Part shown: one piece after another, positions 1 to 7,456 of the stretch
How positions within the stretch are numbered: the first letter of the stretch is position 1
Layout: each line of letters begins with the position of its first letter
Assembly: GCF_016612545.1 (NCBI RefSeq)
Contig: NZ_JAENRY010000002.1
Span: 62,001-126,000 of the forward strand
Direction: 5' to 3'
DNA: 64,000 nucleotides
Source of the DNA: Streptomyces sp. MBT65
Lineage (GTDB): Bacteria > Actinomycetota > Actinomycetes > Streptomycetales > Streptomycetaceae
The notes under the pieces: model-generated
The model's database searches: none
Seen by the model: the letters and a program-made list of their open reading frames with translations, nothing else
Told to the model about the DNA's origin: nothing
Position numbers and translations under genes: made by a program

Positions 1-114
1 GACGTCCTCACCCCCGCCCTCATCAAGGACGTCTACGGCGTCCACGCGGAGGTCGGCCATGAGCCCGGACATCCGGTGATCCGGTTTCTGCGGCGGGGGA
101 GGGGGACGTCGTAG
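1..114 (+). CDS. C-terminal end of iron-siderophore ABC transporter ATPase (partial)
   Basis: The first 37 codons are open in frame 1 and end in TAG. The peptide resembles the tail of FecE/FepC-type ATPases, where a segment of the form VLTPxLIxxVYGVxAEV is followed by an HPV-x-R-F end. Such ATPases drive uptake of ferric siderophores through a FecCD-type permease. The Walker motifs lie outside the window, so the family call rests only on this tail. It converges with the following SDR gene. Confidence 0.6.
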   Translation, partial: DVLTPALIKDVYGVHAEVGHEPGHPVIRFLRRGRGTS

Positions 115-163
115 CCGCGGGTGACTCGTGTCTGCAACTGGCCCAGGCGCAGCCGGTGTTGGG

Positions 164-943
164 CTAGTGCACGGAGAACCCACCGTCCACGAACACCGAC
201 TGCCCGGTGACATAGGCGGAGGCGCCGCTCGCCAGGAACACCGCCGCGCCCGCGAAGTCCTCGGCGAGGCCGTTGCGGCCGACCATGGTGCGTGCGGCCA
301 GTGCCGCCACCTTTTCCGGGTCCGATGACAGGCGTTCGTTGAGCGGTGTCATGACGAAGCCCGGGACCAGGGTGTTGCAGGTGACACCGTGCGGCGACCA
401 GGCCTCTGCCTGGGAGCGGGCCAGGGACTCCAGTGCGCCCTTGGAGACGCCGTAGGCGCCGCTCTGCACGAACGCTCGGTGTGCCTGTTGGGAGGTGATG
501 TGGATGATGCGGCCGAAGCCCCGTTCGGCCATGCCGGGGCCGAAGCGGCGGCCCAGGAGGTAGGGCGCCTCCAGGTTCAGCGCCATCGTGGTGTCCCACA
601 CCTCCTCGCTCAACTCGCCCATCGGCGGCCGCAGGTTGATGCCGGCGCTGTTCACGAGAATGTCCGGCTCCCCGAACACCTCGGCCGCGGCCTCCGCCGC
701 CGTCCGCACCCCGTCCCGGGTCCCCAGATCGCCGCGCACCCAGGCCGCCCGGCAGCCCGCCGCCGTCAACTCGTCGACCGTGGCGGCCAGTTCCCGCTCC
801 TTGCGGGCCACTACGACCACCGCGGCCCCCGCCCGTGCGAGGGCTCCGGCGACGGCCCGGCCGATGCCGGAGCTGCCGCCCGTCACGACGGCGACCCGGC
901 CGTCCAGAGAGAACAGTTCGGAGAGATAGTCGCGAGAGATCAT
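164..943 (-). CDS. SDR family NAD(P)-dependent oxidoreductase
   Basis: This 259-residue classical short-chain dehydrogenase has the cofactor motif TGGSSGIG at residues 21-28, NSAG at 98-101, and a catalytic Ser151-Tyr164-Lys168 arrangement (YGVSK). Overall it resembles gluconate 5-dehydrogenase or 3-oxoacyl reductase relatives, but the substrate cannot be read from the sequence. It stands alone, divergent from the toxin-antitoxin pair, and carries none of the AT-rich operators of the large cluster downstream, so it is probably unrelated to that cluster. Confidence 0.9.
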   Translation of the reverse strand: MISRDYLSELFSLDGRVAVVTGGSSGIGRAVAGALARAGAAVVVVARKERELAATVDELTAAGCRAAWVRGDLGTRDGVRTAAEAAAEVFGEPDILVNSAGINLRPPMGELSEEVWDTTMALNLEAPYLLGRRFGPGMAERGFGRIIHITSQQAHRAFVQSGAYGVSKGALESLARSQAEAWSPHGVTCNTLVPGFVMTPLNERLSSDPEKVAALAARTMVGRNGLAEDFAGAAVFLASGASAYVTGQSVFVDGGFSVH

Positions 944-1025
944 TCCCGCACCCTAGGGGCTACCCGGATCCGGTTCCGAGGACGGGCCCCTCGCACCGGC
1001 GGCACCAAGTAGGTACCATCGCTGT

Positions 1026-1262
1026 ATGCCATCGCTGAATGTGTCCTTCACCGAAGAGGAACTAGAGGGAGTCCGGGCCGCCGCCGCGGCCGAGGGGAAG
1101 AGCCTCAAGCAGTACCTGCACGACCTCGGCGTCCGCGAGATGCAGCGCGGACTGTTCGTCGCCGGCGCGTCCGCGTGGGCCGAGCGGTTGCGCGGCGAGT
1201 TCGACGACGCCTTCCCCGACGAGGTGCCGCCCGCCGAGCGTGACGGGGTCGCGGCCGCCTGA
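1026..1262 (+). CDS. Antitoxin of a Fic/Doc-type toxin-antitoxin pair
   Basis: A 78-residue protein starting MPSLNVSFTEEELEGVRAAA. The N-terminal strand followed by helices looks like a ribbon-helix-helix DNA-binding antitoxin (residues 1-45), and an acidic C-terminal tail (FDDAFPDEVPPAE) is suited to toxin neutralisation. Its TGA overlaps the ATG of the next gene in TGATG, so the two are translationally coupled. RHH-type antitoxins normally repress their own promoter, here the 80-base gap upstream. Confidence 0.75.
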   Translation: MPSLNVSFTEEELEGVRAAAAAEGKSLKQYLHDLGVREMQRGLFVAGASAWAERLRGEFDDAFPDEVPPAERDGVAAA

Positions 1263-1639
1263 TGCACCTGTACATCGACGTCTCCTGGCTGCTCGACGTC
1301 CAGGAGGCCGCCCTCGGCCACGAGGACATGTCGATCTCCGACTACTCCGCGCTCGTGGCCGCCGTGTCCCGGCACAAGACCAAGCTGCCGACGCTCGCCG
1401 TTGCCGACCCGGACGCCGCCTGGCGGGCCGCCGCGCTCATGCACACGATCGTGCGCCTGGAGCCGCTGCCGCACCGCAACAGCCTCTACGCCGCGTTCGT
1501 CGCCGCCCAGTACATGGGCCAGTCCGGCGAAGGCATCGACCCGCCCTACGGCGCCCTCTCCGACCTCGTCCGCAAGATCCGCGACACACGTGTCGGTGTC
1601 CTCGCCGTCGCCGACCAGCTGCGGTCCTGGAAGGTCTGA
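1262..1639 (+). CDS. Fic/Doc-family toxin component
   Basis: A 125-residue protein of the size of Doc toxins. The start (MHLYIDVSWLLDVQEAAL) and the central SDYSALVAAVSRH segment match the short actinomycete Fic/Doc toxin family. The expected Fic core, HPFxxGNKR, is replaced around residues 74-84 by PLPHRNSLYA: the Asn is kept but the basic anion-binding residues are not obvious. It may therefore be a divergent or weakened AMP/phospho-transferase. It is coupled to the antitoxin immediately upstream. Confidence 0.7.
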   Translation: MHLYIDVSWLLDVQEAALGHEDMSISDYSALVAAVSRHKTKLPTLAVADPDAAWRAAALMHTIVRLEPLPHRNSLYAAFVAAQYMGQSGEGIDPPYGALSDLVRKIRDTRVGVLAVADQLRSWKV

Positions 1640-1700
1640 CCTGCGCGGGACCGTACGGCGCCGGTGACCGCGCGGCCGTGGCCCTGCGTAGGCTGTCCCC

Positions 1701-2657
1701 GTGTCCACCGCCCGTCTGCGTCGCGTCGCCGTCCTCGTGCTCGAAGGCGCCAAGCCGCTCGATGTCGGAATCCCCGCGCAGGTGTTCACGACCCGGGCGA
1801 GCATGCCGTACGAGGTGCGGCTGTGCGGTGCGGCGCCCGGGCTGGTGACCGGCGGCGACGGGCTGTCGTACCACGTCGCCGACGGTCTCGACGCGATGAA
1901 CTGGGCCGACATCGTGTTTCTGCCCGGCTATCGGTTCCCGGACCGGGAGGACCCGCCGCAGGCGGTCCTCGACGCGCTGATCGCCGCGCACGAGCGGGGC
2001 GCGAGGCTCGCCGCGATCTCGACCGGCGCCTTCGCGCTCGCCGCCACGGGGCTGCTCGACGACAGGCGCGCCACGACGCACTGGCACTACACACGGGCGC
2101 TCGCGGCGAAGTACCCACTCGTCAAAGTTGACGAGAACGTCCTGTTCGTCGACGAGGGCAGCGTGCTGACCTCGGCGGGCGCCGCCTCCGGTATCGACCT
2201 GTGCCTGCACATCCTGCGCGGCGACCTCGGAGTGGCCGCGTCCAACCACGCGGCCCGGCGCCTGGTCGCGGCCCCCTACCGCAGCGGCGGTCAGGCACAG
2301 TACGTGCCGCGCACCGTGCCCGAGCCGCTCGGTGAACGGTTCGCCGCCACGCGCGAGTGGGCGCTGCACCGGCTCGGCGAGCCCCTCACCCTGGAGACGC
2401 TGGCCCGGCAGGCCGCCGTCTCACCGCGCACGTTCTCGCGCCGTTTCGTCGAAGAGACCGGCTACACCCCGATGCAGTGGGTCATGCGCGCCCGTATCGA
2501 CATGGCCCGCGAACTCCTCGAACGGTCCGAGCGCGGTGTCGAGCAGATCGCCGTCGACGTCGGTCTCGGCACCGGCGCGAATCTCCGGCTGCACTTCCAC
2601 CGCCTCCTCGGTACGACCCCGAGCGAGTACCGGCGCACCTTCGCCCAGGGCGAGTAG
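1701..2657 (+). CDS. gapR: GlxA-like AraC-family activator upstream of gap
   Basis: A 318-residue regulator. Residues about 8-185 form a DJ-1/PfpI (GATase1-like) domain in which the nucleophile elbow reads ISTGAF, so no catalytic Cys. Residues about 225-315 form an AraC/XylS double helix-turn-helix (SPRTFSRRF and the second helix near the end). In Streptomyces aureofaciens the AraC-type GapR lies upstream of gap and is required for its transcription, and the same order is seen here. A pair of 18-bp direct repeats follows the stop codon. The symbol rests on this synteny. Confidence 0.8.
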   Translation: MSTARLRRVAVLVLEGAKPLDVGIPAQVFTTRASMPYEVRLCGAAPGLVTGGDGLSYHVADGLDAMNWADIVFLPGYRFPDREDPPQAVLDALIAAHERGARLAAISTGAFALAATGLLDDRRATTHWHYTRALAAKYPLVKVDENVLFVDEGSVLTSAGAASGIDLCLHILRGDLGVAASNHAARRLVAAPYRSGGQAQYVPRTVPEPLGERFAATREWALHRLGEPLTLETLARQAAVSPRTFSRRFVEETGYTPMQWVMRARIDMARELLERSERGVEQIAVDVGLGTGANLRLHFHRLLGTTPSEYRRTFAQGE

Positions 2658-2694
2658 CTCCGCCCTTTCCCACGTGGCTCCGCCGTTTCTCACG
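2657..2694 (+). promoter_or_regulatory. Two direct repeats upstream of gap (candidate GapR site)
   Basis: GCTCCGCCCTTTCCCACG at 2657-2674 is repeated as GCTCCGCCGTTTCTCACG at 2677-2694, 16 of 18 identical with a 20-bp period, about two helical turns. AraC-family activators typically bind direct repeats with this spacing. The repeats sit between the gapR stop and gap, about 95-130 bases before the gap start. Confidence 0.5.
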
Positions 2695-2788
2695 GTGTGG
2701 CGAAATCCTTTTGAACCATGGCGATCACGCCACTGTCCCCGACGGCCCCCGCGCGCGAGCCTGGTGGAGAACCGAAGGGACTCAACTC

Positions 2789-3787
2789 ATGACTCGCATT
2801 GCCATCAACGGATTCGGCCGCATCGGACGCAATGTGCTGCGCGCCCTGCTCGAACGCGACACCGACCTCGAGGTCGTCGCCGTCAACGACCTGACGGAGC
2901 CCGCGACGCTGGCGCGCCTGCTCGCCTTCGACACGACGTCCGGCCGGCTCGGCCGCCCCGTGACCGTCGACGGGGACACCCTTGTCGTGGACGGCCGGCG
3001 CATCAAGGTGCTCGCCGAGCGCGAACCGGCTGACCTGCCCTGGGCCGCGCTGGAGGTCGACCTCGTCCTCGAGGCCACCGGCCGTTTCACCTCCGCCAAG
3101 GCCGCCCGCGCCCACCTCGACGCGGGCGCCCGGAAGGTACTCGTCAGCGCGCCCTCGGACGGCGCCGACGTCACGCTCGCTTTCGGGGTCAACAACGACG
3201 CCTACGACCCGGCCACGCACACGATCGTCTCGAACGCCTCCTGCACCACCAACGCGCTGGCACCGCTCGCCGCGGTGCTCGACGAACTCGCCGGTATCGA
3301 GCACGGCTTCATGACCACGGTGCACGCCTACACGCAGGAGCAGAACCTCCAGGACGGCCCGCACCGCGACCCCCGTCGCGCCCGTGCCGCCGCCGTCAAT
3401 ATCGTGCCGACCACGACCGGCGCCGCCAAGGCGATCGGTCATGTCCTGCCGAACCTCGACGGCAAGCTCTCGGGCGACTCGATCCGGGTCCCCGTACCGG
3501 TGGGCTCGATCGTCGAACTCAACACCACCGTCTCCCGCGACGTGACCCGCGAGGACGTGCTGGCGGCCTACCGCACGGCGGCCGAGGGCCCCCTCGCGGG
3601 TGTCCTCGAGTACTCCGAGGACGCGCTCGTCTCCTCCGACATCACCGGCAACCCGGCCTCGTCGATCTTCGACTCCGCCCTCACCCGCGTCGACGGCCGC
3701 CATGTGAAGGTCGTCGCCTGGTACGACAACGAGTGGGGCTTCTCCAACCGGGTGATCGACACACTCGAACTCCTCGCCGCGGGCTGA
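2789..3787 (+). CDS. gap: Glyceraldehyde-3-phosphate dehydrogenase, type I
   Basis: A 332-residue GAPDH of normal length. It oxidises glyceraldehyde 3-phosphate to 1,3-bisphosphoglycerate in glycolysis. The NAD-binding start is INGFGRIGRN (6-15) with Asp34 in VND. The catalytic Cys152 lies in SNASCTTN, the catalytic His179 in TTVHAYTQ, and the C-terminal signature is WYDNEWGFSNR. ATG 2789 was chosen because it begins the canonical N-terminus; upstream in-frame codons are non-coding. A GAPDH under a dedicated AraC activator suggests inducible rather than housekeeping expression. Confidence 0.97.
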   Translation: MTRIAINGFGRIGRNVLRALLERDTDLEVVAVNDLTEPATLARLLAFDTTSGRLGRPVTVDGDTLVVDGRRIKVLAEREPADLPWAALEVDLVLEATGRFTSAKAARAHLDAGARKVLVSAPSDGADVTLAFGVNNDAYDPATHTIVSNASCTTNALAPLAAVLDELAGIEHGFMTTVHAYTQEQNLQDGPHRDPRRARAAAVNIVPTTTGAAKAIGHVLPNLDGKLSGDSIRVPVPVGSIVELNTTVSRDVTREDVLAAYRTAAEGPLAGVLEYSEDALVSSDITGNPASSIFDSALTRVDGRHVKVVAWYDNEWGFSNRVIDTLELLAAG

Positions 3788-3851
3788 TCGAGCGCACGGG
3801 GCTCGGAACCGCGGGACGTCACCGGGACGTGGGGTGCCGTACTGTCCGGCC

Positions 3852-4919
3852 ATGCCGACGTTGCCGAGCCCCGATCCGCTTCCGCCCACCGAACCGCGCC
3901 GAGCCCGTCAACTCGGGCTCGGCGTCGGTCACTTGCCAACCGGGCCACACAACGCGCTCACGGACGTGCCCGGCATCCGCGTCGGACACACGACACTGAT
4001 CCGCCCGCCGCGCGTGCACAGCGGCGTCACCGCGATCGTGCCCGAAGGCGTGGGCCCCGACAGCCCGTTGCCCGCCGGGGTGTTCGCGGGCAACGGCTAC
4101 GGCAAGCTCCTCGGCACCACCCAGATCGCCGAACTCGGCGCGCTGGAAACCCCCGTGCTGCTCACCTCGACCCTGTCCGCCTTCCGGGTCGCGGACGCCC
4201 TGGTCGGCTGGATCCTGGAACGGCCCGAGGGCGCAGCCGCGCGCAGCGTGAATCCGGTGGTGGGGGAGTGCAACGACGGACTCCTGTCCGACATCCGCGC
4301 GCGCCCGGTCCAGGAGGAACACGTCCGCGCCGCACTCGACTCGGCGTCCGCCGGGCCGGTCGCCGAGGGCTCGGTGGGCGCGGGCACCGGGATGACCGCG
4401 CTCGGCTTCAAGGCCGGCATCGGCACCTCCTCGCGCCGGGTGCCGGTCGAGGGCCGCGAGGTGACGCTCGGCGTACTGGTGCAGGCCAACTTCGCCGGCA
4501 CGCTGCGGGTGTCGGGCCGTACGGTCGCTCCCGCCGATGTGGGTGTCCCCGCCGAGGCATCCGCATCCGGCCCGGAGATCGGCTCGTGCATGATCGTGAC
4601 CGCGACCGACGCGCCTCTCGACGCCCGCCAGTTGACCCGGCTGGCCCGCCGCTCGGTCTACGCGTTGGCCCGGGTCGGCGCCGGCTACGGGCACGGCAGC
4701 GGCGACTACGGCCTCGCGTTCGGCACCCGACCCTTGGGCACACCCGCCGGGCCCGCGGTGGTGCCCGATGCCGGGCTCGATCTTCTCTTCGGCGCTGTGC
4801 TGGACGCCGTGGAGGAGGCGGTGCTCAATGCGTTGCTGACGGCGACCGTTGTGACTGGTCCGTACGGGCACACTCGGTATCCGCTGCCTCCGGCGCCGCT
4901 TCTTGCCCTGCTGGGGTGA
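3852..4919 (+). CDS. DmpA-type aminopeptidase (P1/S58 family)
   Basis: An N-terminal-nucleophile hydrolase of 355 residues, self-processed into two subunits. The cleavage/nucleophile site is seen as EIGS-CMIVTATDAPL, with Ser245 expected to become the new N-terminus after cleavage at Gly244-Ser245. The N-terminal LTDVPGIRVGHTT and internal NGYGKLLGTTQI are also typical of DmpA/BapA. These enzymes release N-terminal D-/L-amino acids or beta-amino acids. A GTG at 3834 in the same frame is an alternative start. The 3' end overlaps the convergent acetyltransferase gene by 95 bases. Confidence 0.88.
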   Translation: MPTLPSPDPLPPTEPRRARQLGLGVGHLPTGPHNALTDVPGIRVGHTTLIRPPRVHSGVTAIVPEGVGPDSPLPAGVFAGNGYGKLLGTTQIAELGALETPVLLTSTLSAFRVADALVGWILERPEGAAARSVNPVVGECNDGLLSDIRARPVQEEHVRAALDSASAGPVAEGSVGAGTGMTALGFKAGIGTSSRRVPVEGREVTLGVLVQANFAGTLRVSGRTVAPADVGVPAEASASGPEIGSCMIVTATDAPLDARQLTRLARRSVYALARVGAGYGHGSGDYGLAFGTRPLGTPAGPAVVPDAGLDLLFGAVLDAVEEAVLNALLTATVVTGPYGHTRYPLPPAPLLALLG

Positions 4920-5421
4920 ACGCGAGGGTCTGGAGGTCGCGCTCGTACCAAGTGCCTTGCTTGCCGCCCAGGTCGGAGGGGTGGGCGGGGCCGACCGGAG
5001 TGAAGCCGGCCTTGGTCAGCACCTTTTGGGACGCGATGTTCGTGTGGGAGGTGGCCGCTCTGAGCGTGCGCAGGCCGTGCCGTTCGGCCGCCAGTCGGCA
5101 CAGTTCCCCGACGGTCGCGGTGGCCACGCCCTGGCCGGCCACGTGCTGGGCGACCCGGTAGCCGAGGTCCGCCGAGTGATCCTCGGTGAGGTCGAACAGG
5201 TTGAATCGGCCGAGGACCGAGCCGTCGTCGGCCACGAGGACGTAGAAGGCACAGACACCGGCCTCCTGTTCGGCGAGCAAGGCTTCGTGGCGTGCGGCGA
5301 ACTCCTCGAAGTAGTCGTCGCCGCGGTCGGAGATCGAGGCGGCGAACCAGGCGCGGTTCGCGAGTTCGAAAGCCAGGACGGCCGGGGCGTGGTCGGCGCG
5401 CAGGCGCTGCAGTTCGGGCAT
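4825..5421 (-). CDS. GNAT-family N-acetyltransferase (RimJ/RimL-like)
   Basis: About 198 residues from ATG 5421 (MPELQRLRADHAPA). The acetyl-CoA loop region reads GQGVATATVGELC, followed by LRTLRAATSHTNIASQKVLTKAGF, the usual RimJ/RimL end of the fold. A 30-residue tail after the domain comes from the segment that overlaps the convergent aminopeptidase gene, and may be non-essential. Target amine unknown. Confidence 0.85.
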   Translation of the reverse strand: MPELQRLRADHAPAVLAFELANRAWFAASISDRGDDYFEEFAARHEALLAEQEAGVCAFYVLVADDGSVLGRFNLFDLTEDHSADLGYRVAQHVAGQGVATATVGELCRLAAERHGLRTLRAATSHTNIASQKVLTKAGFTPVGPAHPSDLGGKQGTWYERDLQTLAFTPAGQEAAPEAADTECARTDQSQRSPSATH

Positions 5422-5441
5422 CGGCCGTCTCCGTCCCGCCG

Positions 5442-5714
5442 TCACTTTCTGACCAGGAAGCAGATCGCGTCGGCGTCCCGTGTCTCCGGCACGCCCCGGT
5501 GGGCCAGGTCCTGGATGAAGCGTTGCCGGGAGACGGGAGTGTCGCCGGCCGAGTACGGACAGCTCGCGTACATGCGCTCGGTGGGCTCCTGGCCGGACCA
5601 GGTCAGCTCCTCGGTCAACCAGCGCACCACACCGGGATCGACCGGGCGGACCTCGCCGGAGTCGAAGGTGTGATGACACCGGGGGCATTCGACTTCGCTG
5701 GGCATGTGCGCCAT
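5442..5714 (-). CDS. Small conserved-looking protein with a CxxC pair
   Basis: From ATG 5714 the product is 90 residues beginning MAHMPSEVECPRCHHTF, with one CxxC motif followed by His-His that could be half of a zinc knuckle. I do not recognise the family. An upstream in-frame start at 5798 would add 28 residues rich in Arg. It lies 20 bases upstream of the GNAT gene on the same strand and may be co-transcribed with it. Confidence 0.5.
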   Translation of the reverse strand: MAHMPSEVECPRCHHTFDSGEVRPVDPGVVRWLTEELTWSGQEPTERMYASCPYSAGDTPVSRQRFIQDLAHRGVPETRDADAICFLVRK

Positions 5715-5889
5715 TGAAGCCGCCGACCGCTTGCGCCACATCCGCCTGAGGTCGTAAGGGACGCCCGGAATGGTTCTCCGGGACATCCCTTCGTACACGG
5801 ATGCGGTGACCGCGCCCGAAACGGCAGGCGGTGGGCCACAGTTGGAACTTCGCGAAGATCGTCTCGTCGCTCACCGACGACTTCGTCGA

Positions 5890-6510
5890 TCACACCCCGC
5901 AGCCCGGCCCCAGCCCCGCGTCCCGCGCCAACAGCGCCGCCTGCACCCGGTTCTCGCACCTGAGCTTCGTCAGGATCCGGCTGACGTACGTCTTCACCGT
6001 CGCCTCGCTCACATGGATCCGCTCGCCCGCGTCGGCGTTCGACAAGCCCTCGCCGAGCAGCGCGAGCACGTCGAGTTCCCGCGTGCTGAGCGCCTCCGCT
6101 CTCCGCGGCGCGCGGCGACCGCGGACCGTACGGCAGCACGCCCGCGACGCGGAACCCGCCGTCCGCCACGGACCCCGCGTTCACCATGCCGCCGACCAGC
6201 CGGGCCCGTTCCTCGCCCCCGCCGACCAGCTCATCACCAGCAGTGCGATCCCGAAACCGCTGAGCAGACCGCCGATCGCGCCGGTGGCGACCAGGACGCC
6301 CGCCGGGAAGATCCGTCGCAGTGGAGAGAGCACCGCGGCCGCCAGTGCCGCGACGGTCATCCACAGGGGGCCCTCGGCCGTCTGGCTCGCTGCCATGCCC
6401 AGGGCCAGGACGACGGCCAGCACCGACTCGCCGACGATCTGCCTTCGGGACCACATGCGTACCGTGCTCAGTCGGTTCCGGACGCCGAGGGCCATCGTCT
6501 TCGCGTTCAC
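5890..6510 (-). pseudogene. Remnant of a NarL-type two-component system (kinase and regulator fused by deletions)
   Basis: Three out-of-frame fragments of one system are recognisable on the minus strand. At 6181-6510, from GTG 6510 or ATG 6495, is the N-terminal membrane part of a histidine kinase (about three to four hydrophobic helices, ending at a TGA at 6181). At about 6111-6213, in another frame, is the kinase C-terminus, ERARLVGG...ADGGFRVAGVLPYG, the end of the HATPase fold. At 5890-6110, in a third frame, is the LuxR-type HTH of the regulator, LSTRELDVLALLGEG, then VSEATVKTYVSRILTKL. The phospho-acceptor region, the ATP-binding N/G1 boxes and the whole receiver domain are missing. Confidence 0.75.
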
Positions 6511-6629
6511 GCGGCCACGGTATGCACCATGGTCCGCGCGCACAGCATCCGTTCGTCTCGTCCACGTGCGACCAAAGTCGTACGGGCCGTGCGGGGCGCG
6601 GGCTCGCCCACGTGCTGTTTCCGTGCCGG

Positions 6630-7175
6630 TCAGGCGTCGTTCTCGAAGGACTTGACCTGGCACTCGACCTTGTACTTGTCGTAGTCGGGCAGGTTCATGC
6701 TGTCGCCGCTGGCCATGGCCCAATTCCCTTCGGAGACAACACTCTTGATCCCGTGGGCGTTCATGCACTTGACCATCGCCCGCACCCCGTCGCTGTAGCG
6801 CGGATTCCTCGCCGGGTCCATTTCCACCGGCTGGAGCGGGTACTTCGACACGCACGCCTTGACCGCGGGGTTGCTGTCCACGGCCTTCTGGCCCTTGGGC
6901 AGTCCATGCTCGGTCAGGCAGTGTGTCCAGGCGTCCCAGAGCCTGTTGACGTCGTCCTGATCGTCGTCGAGACGGATCCGTACGTGCCCGGCGTCCGGGG
7001 CGGCCGTCGTGCGGGCGACGCTCGCGGAGGGACTGGCGATGGAGGCCACACCTTCGTCGCGGGTGCCGCCCGCGCCATCGCAGGCGGCGAGCAGGACGAG
7101 GGTCGCACCCGAGGCCGCGACGGTCAGCAGGGGGCCCACGACGCCGTGGCGGAGGGGAGGGATGGAGGATGACAT
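6630..7175 (-). CDS. Lipoprotein, unknown function
   Basis: A 181-residue protein with a signal sequence and lipobox LLAAC (Cys about 31), followed by a low-complexity linker and a globular part. The globular part contains paired Cys-containing segments (WTHCLTEHGLP and MVKCMNAHGI) that look like an internal duplication around conserved Cys and His-Gly. Such secreted proteins are common in Streptomyces, often next to sensor kinases. Function unknown; surface-anchored. Confidence 0.8.
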   Translation of the reverse strand: MSSSIPPLRHGVVGPLLTVAASGATLVLLAACDGAGGTRDEGVASIASPSASVARTTAAPDAGHVRIRLDDDQDDVNRLWDAWTHCLTEHGLPKGQKAVDSNPAVKACVSKYPLQPVEMDPARNPRYSDGVRAMVKCMNAHGIKSVVSEGNWAMASGDSMNLPDYDKYKVECQVKSFENDA

Positions 7176-7208
7176 GGCCTCAACGTGCCGTCCCCGTATG
7201 AAGATTCT

Positions 7209-7241
7209 GTCAGCGACCGGTCAGCGATCCGTCAACGTCCT
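7209..7241. promoter_or_regulatory. Three 11-bp direct repeats upstream of the lipoprotein gene
   Basis: GTCAGCGACCG (7209), GTCAGCGATCC (7220) and GTCAACGTCCT (7231) are consecutive 11-bp units, beginning 34 bases upstream of the lipoprotein start. An 11-bp period of heptamers is the binding layout of OmpR/PhoB-type response regulators and SARP activators. No regulator of that class is encoded nearby. Confidence 0.4.
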
Positions 7242-7262
7242 GACCACCACGACGGCAGTCGC

Positions 7263-7288
7263 TTCCCGGCCGTCGCGACGGCCGGGAA
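7263..7288. terminator. Perfect 26-bp palindrome in a divergent intergenic region
   Basis: Arms TTCCCGGCCGTC and GACGGCCGGGAA flank GC; the whole 26 bases are self-complementary. It lies between the divergent lipoprotein and rhamnosidase genes, where a terminator is not required. It could be an operator or an RNA hairpin in the rhamnosidase leader; the terminator label is tentative. Confidence 0.3.
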
Positions 7289-7456
7289 CAGTCACTCGTG
7301 TCACCACTTCCGTGCCCTCCTGCCGCAGGCCCGATCGGCGGACGACGCCCCGACAACTTCTGTCCCGACGCTGTACGGGCATCCGGTGTTCGAGATACCG
7401 TCACCACGCAGCTGCCGACTGAAACGATTCAATCCACTGCCGCGCAAGGGGACAGC

